From Vibrio penaeicida (GTDB taxonomy: Bacteria > Pseudomonadota > Gammaproteobacteria > Enterobacterales > Vibrionaceae), in the NCBI RefSeq assembly GCF_019977755.1, contig NZ_AP025145.1:124001-188000 (forward strand): 64,000 bases of DNA, in the 5' to 3' direction. The notes under the pieces are model-generated. The model was not told the origin of the DNA and ran no database searches. It worked only from the letters and a program-made list of their open reading frames with translations. Shown here piece by piece: positions 13,976 through 23,321 of this stretch. A program made the position numbers and the translations under genes. How positions within the stretch are numbered: the stretch's first letter is position 1; every line of letters begins with the position of its first letter.

Positions 13976-16732
13976 TTAGTCTAACCGAATTTTAGTGGAG
14001 TCTTTTTCTCCTTCGTTATCGGTGACTGTGAGCCTAACTGCCTTTTTATTGGCGGGGAGTCGGGTGAAGATAACAGTGCCGAAGCGCACTTTTTTCTTAC
14101 CCAATTTCCAGCGAGTTTTCACGATATGCCCGTCCGGATCGTAGCTTGTGGAATACAGCAAAGCGTAACGCCCGAATAGAGGGAAATAGCCACCCTGAGC
14201 GACAGGCGGTTCGTTAACTGCTGCGACGATCTCTATCGTTTCTGAATGACGAGCCGTTGCACCTTGGTCGTCAGTCACTGTAAGTACGACCGTATATTCA
14301 CCTGCTTTATCGTAGCTCCAACTTGGGTTGAACTCTGTACTGGTTTGACCGTTTCCAAAGTCCCACAAATACCCAACAATCTCGCCGTCGGGGTCACTAC
14401 TCACGTTAGATGAAGTGACGCTCATGCCTTCGACTTTTAACGTGAAGTTGGCGATTGGCGCTTCATTGGGCTTATCGTAAGAAACTTGAATGACGCCATA
14501 GCTGTTATCAGGCGCTTGATGGATCAGTTTTACCGATAAGCCATACTCCATCACTTTGCGACCAGCGTGTGGAGCACCGGGGGAAGAGTAATCCTCTTTA
14601 TCATCAAACACACCGTTTGGCGTTAGGCTGGTATCTTGCAGCAAGTTACCTTCTTTATCGACCAAAACGAGTGGCGAATTGTTTTCTAAAGAAAAGGCAG
14701 CATCGCGAACTTGGTAACGGGATCTCGCCACTTCGCCGCTAGACCAAACAAACGGAGTTTGGTCGGCATCGACCACACCTAGCCAACCTTCCCCAGGGTG
14801 CAATCCTACCCAATTATCGGTAAAGGAATTATCGACATACCACACAACCAAACCTGGATCATAAGAAATCAGCTGTCCAATTCTGCGAATACTCTCAAGC
14901 CCTTTATCGACGCCATCGTAACTGCGCCATTGGAGCAAGTAATAGTGATCCGCTAAGTGGAAACCTGCATTCTTACTGAATCCGCTGAATGCAAAGGTGC
15001 TTGTCCCTTCAGCGTCATCAATGCCACGAGTCGCTCCGTCGACTTCAAACGCAATGTCGTCTACGTACAACCCTTCCATGGCTAAACCGCCATCAGTGAC
15101 ATAATCAAAAGTGAGTGTGATTTCGCTGCCTGCCCATTCCGACAAATCAAAACGAGCGTCTACCCATCCTTTAGAGTCTCCTGTTATCGCAGGTACCAGA
15201 CCCGTGTTGTAAGGATCTTGAGTGGTCGTAATGTTCCCCGCGATTTGAGTGCCATTGACCAATACTCGAGCATAATCGTAGTCCACTTCTATCTCATACC
15301 ACGCCTTAAAGGTGAGGTGCACTGAACCACCCGAAGGGACGGTGAGTTTACGGCTCATACTGTTATTGAGGTCGTCCCCTTTCTGGGAGTAAAACGAGTA
15401 TTCGCCGCCAAACGGTTTAACACCGTCGACTTTTTTCGCAGGTAACTCGATTTTCACCATATTGGGGCGAAGGTTATCCGTGGTTTCAAATAACGTTAGG
15501 TTACGAGGCTTCTCGGCTAAATCATCAAGCGAGAGTTGTGTGCTGTTCAGCCAGCGTCCCCCTAACGATTCTTGCAAGAACTCTTTGGCATAAGAACTGA
15601 ATGCTGTGGGTCTAATCCCCCCTAGTTCGCCTGCCCAGCTGCCAGAAGACATAATGGACCAATATGCGACAGGCTCACCTTTACCCGTTCCCCGAGTGTC
15701 GTATTCGTCTGGTAAGCCTAAGTCGTGCGCGTATTCATGCGCCGCGATCCCAACGGCAGCATCAAGAGGCTGAATGGTGTAATCAAACGCAGCGTATTGC
15801 CCATTGAATCGATCAGGTAGCGTGCTGGACGTTCCCGGAAGTTGGTGAACAGAACCTAAGTTCCAGCGGTGAGACCAAATGGCGTCTTCACCCAAAACAC
15901 CACCACCGGCTTCTTCGCCCACCGAGGAATGGAAGATCATAAGGTGGTCGATTAGCCCATCAGGCTCACGGTAATCGCCATCGCCATCGAAGTCGTATCG
16001 GTCTTCAATGTCGTAGTCGTCTAAGTTGACACTGGGATCATTCGCCAACTGGTTGAGAGCTTCTCGCACCAATTCACGAACATTACTGTCGTTACCAGAA
16101 CTGGCATCATTCCCCCCGTAGTATTTGGCGTTTTTAGCCGCTCTATACCATCCAAATCCTTCACCCGTAACCGAATAGGTTCCACCGGATTCTTGTTCGT
16201 AATATTGCTTCATAGAAACAATGTTTTCGCCATTGGGACCTTCATAGCCAGAGGGGGAAAACAACAAGTCAGCGTAATGCGAAATGGGGTAAGAATCATA
16301 CAACATATCGGTATGCTCATCGGTGATTCTGTTGTCATCCCACGGTAAGTCAGGGAAGTCGATCATCAACGCGATGACTCTGTCCGTTCTTTTTATGGTG
16401 ACAGAACGGGACGAAAAAGAAATGGCATTGAGCTTCTGCCCTTTCTTATTTGCTAACGATTTAAATATCTTATTTCTCTGCTCAATGGCTTTTTTTCCAA
16501 ATTGAGCATCGCCATGTGTATGAGGGTTCAGTTTTGTATTTAAGAATGTCTTTACGGCTTCTTCTTTTTCTATTTGTGTTGCATCTTTATTGAGTTTACC
16601 AGAGCGAATTAGCATTTCCGCTATTCTCTCTTCATTAACAACACCCATATCGGCCGGAGTATTGGCGTAAGATATTCCACTGAATACTGCCAGCGATGTT
16701 GCCAGCAGTATGGTGTTTTTAAAAATTGCCAT
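13976..16732 (-). CDS. prtV: PrtV-type M6 metalloprotease, secreted, with PKD domains
   Basis: A 918 aa protein, the same length as V. cholerae PrtV as I recall it. Signal peptide NTILLATSLAVFSGISYA, propeptide, then the M6 peptidase domain with zinc motif H332-E-Y-A-H336-D-L-G-L-P-D342. Then come beta-rich domains including a carbohydrate-binding-like region (TLTFDYVTDGG, GLYVDDIAFEVDG) and a PKD domain (SSDPDGEIVGYLWDFGNGQT). A second, more degenerate PKD-like domain forms the C-terminus. PrtV is an exported protease that cleaves host proteins and is toxic to grazers and nematodes; calcium binding by PKD stabilises it (family knowledge). The catalytic site looks intact. A tandem paralogue with a lost active site lies directly upstream. 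Confidence 0.93.
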   Translation of the reverse strand: MAIFKNTILLATSLAVFSGISYANTPADMGVVNEERIAEMLIRSGKLNKDATQIEKEEAVKTFLNTKLNPHTHGDAQFGKKAIEQRNKIFKSLANKKGQKLNAISFSSRSVTIKRTDRVIALMIDFPDLPWDDNRITDEHTDMLYDSYPISHYADLLFSPSGYEGPNGENIVSMKQYYEQESGGTYSVTGEGFGWYRAAKNAKYYGGNDASSGNDSNVRELVREALNQLANDPSVNLDDYDIEDRYDFDGDGDYREPDGLIDHLMIFHSSVGEEAGGGVLGEDAIWSHRWNLGSVHQLPGTSSTLPDRFNGQYAAFDYTIQPLDAAVGIAAHEYAHDLGLPDEYDTRGTGKGEPVAYWSIMSSGSWAGELGGIRPTAFSSYAKEFLQESLGGRWLNSTQLSLDDLAEKPRNLTLFETTDNLRPNMVKIELPAKKVDGVKPFGGEYSFYSQKGDDLNNSMSRKLTVPSGGSVHLTFKAWYEIEVDYDYARVLVNGTQIAGNITTTQDPYNTGLVPAITGDSKGWVDARFDLSEWAGSEITLTFDYVTDGGLAMEGLYVDDIAFEVDGATRGIDDAEGTSTFAFSGFSKNAGFHLADHYYLLQWRSYDGVDKGLESIRRIGQLISYDPGLVVWYVDNSFTDNWVGLHPGEGWLGVVDADQTPFVWSSGEVARSRYQVRDAAFSLENNSPLVLVDKEGNLLQDTSLTPNGVFDDKEDYSSPGAPHAGRKVMEYGLSVKLIHQAPDNSYGVIQVSYDKPNEAPIANFTLKVEGMSVTSSNVSSDPDGEIVGYLWDFGNGQTSTEFNPSWSYDKAGEYTVVLTVTDDQGATARHSETIEIVAAVNEPPVAQGGYFPLFGRYALLYSTSYDPDGHIVKTRWKLGKKKVRFGTVIFTRLPANKKAVRLTVTDNEGEKDSTKIRLD

Positions 16733-17074
16733 TTTTTATTCCTTAGTGGTTGTTTTTATTTATCATTCCTTCTGTTTCTTTATTGATACCTCCGTTGGTG
16801 AGATTGTGATTTCAAACCTGTTGGATTAAATTTTTATATTAGCGATCTGTAAAAAATATAATGTGATTATTTATTCTAAATAGACGAATATATTATCAAT
16901 CTAAATTCTTTAATTAATGGCGATAGATTAGTTGAAATAATTTTTAAAAATTTTGGTAATGGTTCTAATTCTTAAATATGAATAAGGAAAGGGAGGCGGT
17001 TTATTACTTGGCTGTGTTGGAAATGGGATTGTTTACATAATATTTAAAATTTGCTGAACGAATTCCAATTGATC
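16733..17074. promoter_or_regulatory. Upstream region of prtV, duplicated in the paralogue
   Basis: About 340 A+T-rich bases holding the prtV promoter. Blocks of it recur upstream of the second protease gene, for instance the stretch ending in ACGAATTCCAATTGATC at both 17057-17074 and 20208-20224. The duplication unit therefore covers gene plus control region. I cannot point to a specific promoter. Confidence 0.5.
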
Positions 17075-17120
17075 AAAAAAAGCCAGCGATTAGTTTTCGC
17101 TATATCGCTGGCTTTTGTCA
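17075..17120. terminator. Terminator after second protease gene
   Basis: A stem AAAAGCCAGCGAT pairing with ATCGCTGGCTTTT, nearly the same as the stem-loop at 13914-13957. It ends transcripts of the second protease gene on the minus strand before the prtV promoter. It supports a tandem duplication of a unit that included its terminator. Confidence 0.85.
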
Positions 17121-17136
17121 TTTCTAGACTCTGTTC

Positions 17137-19911
17137 TTAGTCTAATTGAATTTTAGTGGAACCATACAATCCTTGGTTATCTTTTACTGTTAGCCAAACC
17201 GTTTTTGTATTGATTGGCAGACGTGTGAGGATAACAGTACCAAAATATACGTGTGGTTTACCCAGTTTCCAGCGAGTTGTCACGATATGCCCGTTCGGAT
17301 CGTAGCTTGTGGAGTAAAGTAAAGTGTAACCACCGAATATGGATAAATAGCCGCCTTGAGCGACAGGAGGTTCATAAGTCACATCGATGATCTCTATCGT
17401 TTCCGAGTAGCTATCGGTTGCCCCTTTGTTGTCGGTCACGGTTAAGACCACAGTGTATTCGCCAGCTTCCAAGTATTGCCAGCTTGGGTTGGCTTCCGTG
17501 CTGGTTTGACCGTTGCCAAAATCCCATAAGTAGCCAACGATATTGCCGTCGGGGTCGCTACTCTCGTTGAATGAAATAACGTTCTTACCTTCGACTTTTA
17601 AAGTGAAATTGGCAATGGGCGATTCATTGGGAAGTTCATGAGAGATTTGTAATACGCCGTAACTGTTATCGGGCGCTTGAAGGAGCAGTTCTACAGATAA
17701 CCCATATTTCAGCAATTTAAGCCCAGTGCGCTGAGCGCTACGCGAAGAGTAGTCCGCTCCGTCATCAAATACCCCATTTGATGTTAAGTGGGTGTCTTGC
17801 AGTGTGTTGCCTTCTTTGTCGACGATAACGAGCGGTGAATTGTCTTCCAGAGAAAAAGCAGCATCACGAACTTGGTAGTGAGATCTCGCCACTTCGCCAT
17901 TAGACCAAACAAGCGGAGTTTGGTCGGCATCGACCACACTCAACCAGCCTTCCTCTGGGAGTAACCCTATCCAGCGGTCGTTCGCCCAGTTGTCAGTAAA
18001 AGAATTATCGACATACCAAATGACCAAGCCTGGTTCATAAGAAATCAGTTGTCCAAATTGACGAATACTCTCGAGCCCTTTATCAATGCCGTCATGATTG
18101 CGCCATTGAAGCAGATAATAATGATCCGCGAAGTGGAATCCTGGATCTTTGTCAAATCCGCTCAAATTAAACGTACTTTCACCTTCGGCATCATCAATAA
18201 CATGAGTTGTCCCGTCGACCTCAAAGACAATGTCATCAATGTACAGACCTTCTGGTACCAAGTCACTATAGCTGTAAAAGCTAAAGGAGAGGTATATCTC
18301 GCTGCCAGCCCATTCCGATAAATCAAAGCGGGCGTCTACCCACCCATCAGAATCCCCCGTTATATAAGGAACCACTCCTCCTATATTAAAATGATCGTAA
18401 GTGGTGGTAATGTTGCCTTCGATTTGGGTTCCGTTAATCTCTACTCTAGCGTACTCGCGGCCCACAGCCATCTGGTACCACGCTTTAAAGGTGAGACTCA
18501 CTGAATCTCCGGAAGGGACAATGATCCTGCGGTTCATGGTGTTGTGAGTAAAATAGACTGGTCTAGTTGCGGAGTGGTAAGCATATTCACCACCAAAAGG
18601 CTCTACGTCGGAGACCTTTTTTTCTGGCAGCTCAATTTTCACCATATTCGGGCGAAGGTTATCCGTGGTTTCATATAAGGTTAAGTAGCGAGGCTTTCCT
18701 GTTAACACGTCAAGCGAAAGTTGCGTGGAATTCAACCAGCGTCCCCCTAATGACTCTTGTAAAAATAGCTTTGCGAAAGGGCTAAATGCGGTTGGTCGAA
18801 TCCCATCCAATTCGCCAGCCCGACTACCAGAAGACATGACTGACCAGTATGCGGCAGGCTCACCCGCACCAGTTCCTTGCATGTTATGCTCGCCTGGTAA
18901 ACCTAAGTCGCGCGCGTATAGGTTTGCAGCAACCCCGACGGAAACGTCGAAGGGCTGAATAGTGTAATCAAACGCAGCATACTGCCCATTAAAACGTTCA
19001 TGTAGCTTGCTAGACGTTCTAGGAAGTTGGTGAACTCTGCCTAGATTCCAACTGTGAGACCAAATTGCATCCTCGCCTAAAACACCGCCACCGGCTTCCT
19101 CCCCCACAGAGGAATGGAAGATCATAAGGTGATCGATAATCCCGTCTGGCTCGTAGTAATCGCCATCGTTATCGTAGTCGTATCGATCTTCTTTGTCGTA
19201 GTTGCTCAAGTCTATATTCGGATCATTCGCGAGCTGATTAAGTGCTTCACGCACTAGCTCGCGAACATTACTGTCGTTACCAGTACGGGGATCATTTACG
19301 CCATAATGGGCGGCATCTTTGGTGGCTCTATACCATCCAAATCCTTTCCCAAACATCGAATAAGTCCCACCGGATTCTTGTTCGTAGTATTGCCTCATTG
19401 AAATAATACTTTCTCCATTGGGTCCTTCGTAGCCTGAAGGAGAAAACAATAAATCCGTATAATGTGAAATAGGGTAAGAGTCATACAGCATGTCAGTATG
19501 CTCATCGGTAATTCTGTTGTTGTCCCAAGGTAAGTCAGGAAAGTCGATCATTAACGCGATGACTCTGTCTGTTCTTTTGGCTGAGATGGAGTAGGAGGAA
19601 GCGTCATTCAGCTTCCGCACTTTCTTACTTGTTAACGACTTAAGTATCTTATTTCTATGCTTAGCAACTTTTTCTTGAAATGTTGTGCTGACATATTCTA
19701 TGTGGGGTTGTTTTGTATCTAAGAAATTTTTTACTGCCTCTTCTCTTTCTATTTGTGTCGTATCTATTTTGAGTTTTCCAGAGCGAATCAGCATTTCCGC
19801 TATTCTCTCTTCATTTACAATACTCATATCGGCTGGAGTATTGGCAATGGATACCGAGCTGAATACTGCCAGTGACGTTGCCAGCAGTATGGTGCTTTTA
19901 AAAATAGCCAT
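17137..19911 (-). CDS. PrtV paralogue with destroyed zinc site (pseudoenzyme)
   Basis: A 924 aa full-length relative of the neighbouring PrtV, with the same signal peptide, M6 fold landmarks (GEEAGGGVLGEDAIWSHSWN), PKD domain (SSDPDGNIVGYLWDFGNGQT) and C-terminal domain. The zinc motif, HEYAHDLGLPD in the neighbour, reads N330-L-Y-A-R334-D-L-G-L-P-G340. Both His ligands, the catalytic Glu and the distal Asp are replaced, yet no frameshift or stop is present over 2.7 kb. It should not be proteolytic. Selection for another role is plausible: substrate binding, decoy, inhibitor or chaperone of PrtV. Alternatively it is a young pseudogene that has not yet taken a stop. Confidence 0.9.
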   Translation of the reverse strand: MAIFKSTILLATSLAVFSSVSIANTPADMSIVNEERIAEMLIRSGKLKIDTTQIEREEAVKNFLDTKQPHIEYVSTTFQEKVAKHRNKILKSLTSKKVRKLNDASSYSISAKRTDRVIALMIDFPDLPWDNNRITDEHTDMLYDSYPISHYTDLLFSPSGYEGPNGESIISMRQYYEQESGGTYSMFGKGFGWYRATKDAAHYGVNDPRTGNDSNVRELVREALNQLANDPNIDLSNYDKEDRYDYDNDGDYYEPDGIIDHLMIFHSSVGEEAGGGVLGEDAIWSHSWNLGRVHQLPRTSSKLHERFNGQYAAFDYTIQPFDVSVGVAANLYARDLGLPGEHNMQGTGAGEPAAYWSVMSSGSRAGELDGIRPTAFSPFAKLFLQESLGGRWLNSTQLSLDVLTGKPRYLTLYETTDNLRPNMVKIELPEKKVSDVEPFGGEYAYHSATRPVYFTHNTMNRRIIVPSGDSVSLTFKAWYQMAVGREYARVEINGTQIEGNITTTYDHFNIGGVVPYITGDSDGWVDARFDLSEWAGSEIYLSFSFYSYSDLVPEGLYIDDIVFEVDGTTHVIDDAEGESTFNLSGFDKDPGFHFADHYYLLQWRNHDGIDKGLESIRQFGQLISYEPGLVIWYVDNSFTDNWANDRWIGLLPEEGWLSVVDADQTPLVWSNGEVARSHYQVRDAAFSLEDNSPLVIVDKEGNTLQDTHLTSNGVFDDGADYSSRSAQRTGLKLLKYGLSVELLLQAPDNSYGVLQISHELPNESPIANFTLKVEGKNVISFNESSDPDGNIVGYLWDFGNGQTSTEANPSWQYLEAGEYTVVLTVTDNKGATDSYSETIEIIDVTYEPPVAQGGYLSIFGGYTLLYSTSYDPNGHIVTTRWKLGKPHVYFGTVILTRLPINTKTVWLTVKDNQGLYGSTKIQLD

Positions 19912-20240
19912 CTTATATTCCTTAATGATTGTTTTTATTACTATTCCCTTTGATTTTTATCGATACTCCGTCAATGAGACTGGTTACATTTAGTTTATGT
20001 AATTGATTTCTATATTAATGATCTGAAAATATTGGTTGATAAGTAGTAAATATCTTTTGAAAAATTAATGGTGTTAGAATAATCGAAGTGGTTTTAAAAA
20101 CTTTGGTGATGGCTCTAGTTCTTAAATATGTATAAGGTCAGAAGAGATATTAATAATGAAGGTGTATTGGAAGTAGGATTATTTGCATAATTTTTAAAAT
20201 TTACTGAACGAATTCCAATTGATCAAAAAAGCCAGCAATA
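19912..20240. other. Duplicated upstream region with half a terminator
   Basis: This region repeats the layout of 16733-17090: A+T-rich upstream sequence, then ACGAATTCCAATTGATC and the left arm of the terminator stem (AAAAAAGCCAGC). The right arm is not present here. Instead a palindromic-ended repeat element begins at 20241, so the element lies at the edge of the duplication. Confidence 0.5.
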
Positions 20241-20395
20241 TATACCCAAGTAACCTCGCCCTTGGGAGCTCATATTCTGTTCTGTTTCATCGTCAAAGAA
20301 CTGGGAAAGGACTCGTCATTCCATTGCGTCCTTCTCCTTGAACTGGAACAGACTATGAGGCTCTGAATCCTGCATTTTTAGGTCACTTGGGTATA
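20241..20395. repeat. Palindromic-ended intergenic repeat (MITE-like), short copy
   Basis: Begins TATACCCAAGTAACCTC and ends in GGTCACTTGGGTATA, an inverted repeat. Internal blocks (CGCCCTTGGGAGC, CATATTCTGT, GAGGCTCTGAATCCTGCAT) match three longer copies in this window. This copy is about 155 bp and lacks the internal segment of the others, so it is an internally deleted form. No protein is encoded. Confidence 0.8.
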
Positions 20396-20425
20396 ATGTT
20401 GGCTTAGGTTTTTATAGGGTTGAAA

Positions 20426-21667
20426 CTAAAGAATGCTGCGCAATACGCTAAAGAATCGGTCGATTTCGGTTTGGGTATTGTAGTGCATTAGCCCAACTCT
20501 CAAAATGCCGCCTTTGTCTGTAACGCTTAGTGCATCTGTTAATCTATCGGCGTACAAATGACCGCTCCACGTATAGATTTCCTGTGTTCCAAGATGCGAG
20601 GCGATGTCTGCCGGGTCAAGATCGCCAAATCGAAGAGCAAACGTAGCGGTTCTGTTGTTTGCAGTAGGCTCCCCGAATAATTCAATGGACGGGAATTCGG
20701 CTAGGCGAGAAAGAAAGTACGTCGCTAGTGATTCTTCATACTGTCGAATATTTCCGTAGGCTGATTCCAGTTGAGCTCTTAGGCTTTCCCCTTGTCCTAA
20801 TGTCGCCAAATAATCGACAGTGTATGAGAATGCAGAGAGCGCCTCAAAGTTCAATGTACCCGTTTCCCAGCAGTTCGGGGCATAGGTAGGGGCGGGCTCT
20901 ACTTTAAAAGGTGTGTATTGTTCTAAACAGTCTTTACGACCATAAAGCACGCCAAGGTGAGGACCGAAAAATTTGTAGGCAGAACTTGCAACAAAGTCTG
21001 CGCCTAGCGTTTTTACATCGAGAATTTTATGAGGTAAAAGGTGCACGGCATCAATAAAAACGACACTGCCGTTCGCTTTTGAGAGCTGGGTGATTTTTTC
21101 TATATCGACCATTGTGCCAGACAGATTACTGGCCGCCGTAACAGCAACCAAACGTGTTTTTTCATTCAGTAAGGACTGAAACACCTCTAAGTCCAGATTA
21201 CAGCTATTGTCTACAACGGGAATGTAGTGGACTTTAACGCCTTTCAGTTGGGCCGCCATTGCCCAAGACGAACGATTGGCCCCGTGATCGGCATCGCTTA
21301 GGATGATCTCATCTCCTGCTTGCCAATCTTGGCTAATTGCGCGGCTAAAATGAAAGGTCATGGTCGTCATGTTGGCACCAAAGACGATTTCATCTTTGGA
21401 TGCTGTACCAAAAAGTGATGCCGCTTTTTCTCTGCACGTATCCACTAAACTCACTGTGTTGTGGCTCACAGAGAAACGACCACCCAAGTTAGAATTACCT
21501 TGCGCTAAGTAAGCGCCATAGCCCTCAATAACAGAGAGTGGAAGCTGGGTTCCACCGGGACCATCAAAATAGATGGGCGCAATTCCATTCTGCTGCATAT
21601 TAAGCGCTGGGAATTGCTCTCTAAGACCCTCAACATTTTCTTGATTAAGCGGTAAATACGAAGACAT
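20426..21667 (-). CDS. Cysteine desulfurase-like class V aminotransferase
   Basis: A 413 aa PLP enzyme of the class V aminotransferase fold, resembling the VC1184 subfamily rather than IscS or SufS. The PLP lysine is K232 in SSAYKFFGPHLG; upstream D in FIDAVHLLPH and the LSDADHGANR segment are typical cofactor and substrate contacts. The reaction is not known for this subfamily: cysteine desulfurase, selenocysteine lyase or amino-acid lyase are possible. The start overlaps the end of the upstream 2OG-Fe dioxygenase gene by 23 bases, so the two are translationally coupled and probably act on the same amino-acid-derived substrate. Confidence 0.85.
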   Translation of the reverse strand: MSSYLPLNQENVEGLREQFPALNMQQNGIAPIYFDGPGGTQLPLSVIEGYGAYLAQGNSNLGGRFSVSHNTVSLVDTCREKAASLFGTASKDEIVFGANMTTMTFHFSRAISQDWQAGDEIILSDADHGANRSSWAMAAQLKGVKVHYIPVVDNSCNLDLEVFQSLLNEKTRLVAVTAASNLSGTMVDIEKITQLSKANGSVVFIDAVHLLPHKILDVKTLGADFVASSAYKFFGPHLGVLYGRKDCLEQYTPFKVEPAPTYAPNCWETGTLNFEALSAFSYTVDYLATLGQGESLRAQLESAYGNIRQYEESLATYFLSRLAEFPSIELFGEPTANNRTATFALRFGDLDPADIASHLGTQEIYTWSGHLYADRLTDALSVTDKGGILRVGLMHYNTQTEIDRFFSVLRSIL

Positions 21668-22283
21668 CGCGTACTCCCTTTTCGCCCGCTACGCTAGAAA
21701 GCGTTTCAGAAATGTGGTGGAAAAAGCGTGAGTCATTGAGTACCACAAACTGGTTTTCTTCTAACACGGTGTTTAAGTGAGGGTGTTGATCAACCGGAGA
21801 AGCAAAAATTTGTGTAAACCCACCAGTGATGTTTTTCCGTTGCACACAGAAAATGCCAACATATCGGTAGCCATCTTGATGTATCCCTTCTGGTGCGGGT
21901 GCACTGGTTGCGTCGGAACCGCAAGTCACACGAATTTGGTGTACATCCACAACCGAATTGTCTTTGTCTGTCCCCGTTCTTTCCATAAACGATTTGATGA
22001 GGTGCTGAAAGTACGGTGTTTTCACCATTTCCTCATCCATTTTGGCAAAATCTCGTTCAACATCGCCAACGACTCTATTGAATTCTGAAGATTGCGTAAA
22101 AGTAGAGTGGGGTAAACGGGTTAACTCATTATTTGTAGATTGGAATCTTGCGTAGGTGCGATAACGGTGATCACTGTCGACGTATTGGTCTGCGGGGAGC
22201 TGCTCAAAGTAGGATGAAAGTTGCTCTGCTATGCTTTTGGGGGTTTGAAAAGCTTCAATCAGAAACTTGTTTTCCATTTCCAT
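21645..22283 (-). CDS. 2-oxoglutarate/Fe(II) dioxygenase family protein
   Basis: A 212 aa protein of the 2OG-Fe dioxygenase family (PF10014-like, which includes free-amino-acid hydroxylases such as isoleucine dioxygenase). The facial triad is visible: H135-Q-D137 and the distal His at 189 or 190 (DSRFFHHISET), followed by Arg in GVRDVFVF as 2OG contact. AAGGAC precedes the first ATG at a good distance. It overlaps the aminotransferase gene. A hydroxylase plus a PLP lyase suggests modification and then cleavage of an amino acid; the substrate is unknown. Confidence 0.8.
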   Translation of the reverse strand: MEMENKFLIEAFQTPKSIAEQLSSYFEQLPADQYVDSDHRYRTYARFQSTNNELTRLPHSTFTQSSEFNRVVGDVERDFAKMDEEMVKTPYFQHLIKSFMERTGTDKDNSVVDVHQIRVTCGSDATSAPAPEGIHQDGYRYVGIFCVQRKNITGGFTQIFASPVDQHPHLNTVLEENQFVVLNDSRFFHHISETLSSVAGEKGVRDVFVFTA

Positions 22284-22843
22284 GATATGTCCTTATTGTT
22301 TGGTTTTGTGTTTAACAAATGATTAACAATGAGTCTATTATCCCGCTATTTAAATACCTTTCAATACATAAAGCTTAATACGAATATATATTCTAGAATT
22401 AAAAACTGTTAAGTTTGATTTTTGGTGTTTTGTGTTGGTTTTGTTTCTCATGTTGGTTTAAATGTCTTTATATTTCATGCGTAACAAAATTAACAATAGG
22501 TTTTTCGTGAACAGTATCCCCCATATAGCCCCTCGCTTTGCTTTATCACGCAACCCTATTTAAGGGGCGTGTTACGTGGGATCAAGACGCTAACAAAAAG
22601 CGCTTTTAAGCTCATGGAATAAAAGAGCGATTTTTTGTTATAAAAATTGTTAAAGAAAAATAGTGTTCAGCCGATGCTTATTATTGAGACAAGAATCATT
22701 TGGTAGACCTTGAGCCGATAAAGAAGGCAGCAATTGTGATAAGTTAAGGTCTATCGTGACAGCAACGGGCTATGTCTCTAATGAACAGCCTTCAATGAAA
22801 GATAGCATCCAGTTGCTGAGTGAAAAACGGAGTATTCACCATC
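22284..22843. other. Intergenic region between dioxygenase and PilZ genes
   Basis: About 560 bases between divergent genes. I see no gene and no recognisable RNA. It should hold promoters for both directions; several T/A-rich stretches near 22310-22480 and 22615-22680 could be -10 regions, but none stands out. Confidence 0.4.
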
Positions 22844-23206
22844 ATGAGCCAGACATCTGTTGAACAAAAGCGTCGATACTATCGCCTGCGATACCCAAAG
22901 CAGGAAAGACCTGTATTAAGAATCAAGGATCAGTATTACCACATTTGTGAAGTGTCGGAGAAAGGCATACGTGTCCTTATGGCAAATGTCGCGTCACTTT
23001 ATCGCGGTCTGAGCATCGCTGGTACTCTGCGTTTGCATGGTAATACTCATATCTCTGTTGAAGGGGCAGTGTTAAGGTTCGATAACGATGAGGTTATCTT
23101 TCAATTGTCCAAGGGACCGAGTTTAAAGAATATGGTTGAAGAGCAGCGCCATATTCGGAAGAAATACCCTACGTTTTTCTCTAAACGAGGACCTGTGGCA
23201 GCCTAG
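22844..23206 (+). CDS. PilZ-domain protein
   Basis: A 120 aa protein from the ATG at 22844, preceded by CGGAG. An in-frame GTG at 22820 would add eight residues and is less likely. It begins MSQTSVEQKRRYYRLRYP; the KRRYYRLRYP segment matches the RxxxR switch of PilZ domains that bind cyclic di-GMP, and a later (N/D)xSxxG-like element is seen as CEVSEKGIRV. It is a single-domain adaptor. A GGDEF protein occurs 3.5 kb away on the other strand, but a link is only speculative. A terminator follows. Confidence 0.8.
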   Translation: MSQTSVEQKRRYYRLRYPKQERPVLRIKDQYYHICEVSEKGIRVLMANVASLYRGLSIAGTLRLHGNTHISVEGAVLRFDNDEVIFQLSKGPSLKNMVEEQRHIRKKYPTFFSKRGPVAA

Positions 23207-23245
23207 TAAAAGCCACTTTAGGCTATACTCACATTCAAATTCCAC

Positions 23246-23277
23246 AACCCTGATTGACATTGTCAATTAGGGTTTTT
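23246..23277 (+). terminator. Rho-independent terminator after PilZ gene
   Basis: Stem AACCCTGATTGACA pairing with TGTCAATTAGGGTT (one mismatch), with almost no loop beyond the stem ends, followed by a T run. It separates the PilZ gene from the alcohol dehydrogenase gene. Confidence 0.8.
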
Positions 23278-23321
23278 GCTTTCCCGAAAGGTCAACAAAC
23301 CTAGGTACAAGAGGCATTGCA

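Noticed and set aside
13554..16732. Secreted array plus protease as a SubAB-like protease/B-subunit toxin
   Set aside because: The protease is an M6 metalloenzyme of the known PrtV type, on the opposite strand and separated by a terminator; no A-subunit linkage is shown by the sequence.
22284..22843. Cyclic di-GMP riboswitch upstream of the PilZ gene
   Set aside because: No GEMM-type conserved core or tetraloop receptor sequence was found.
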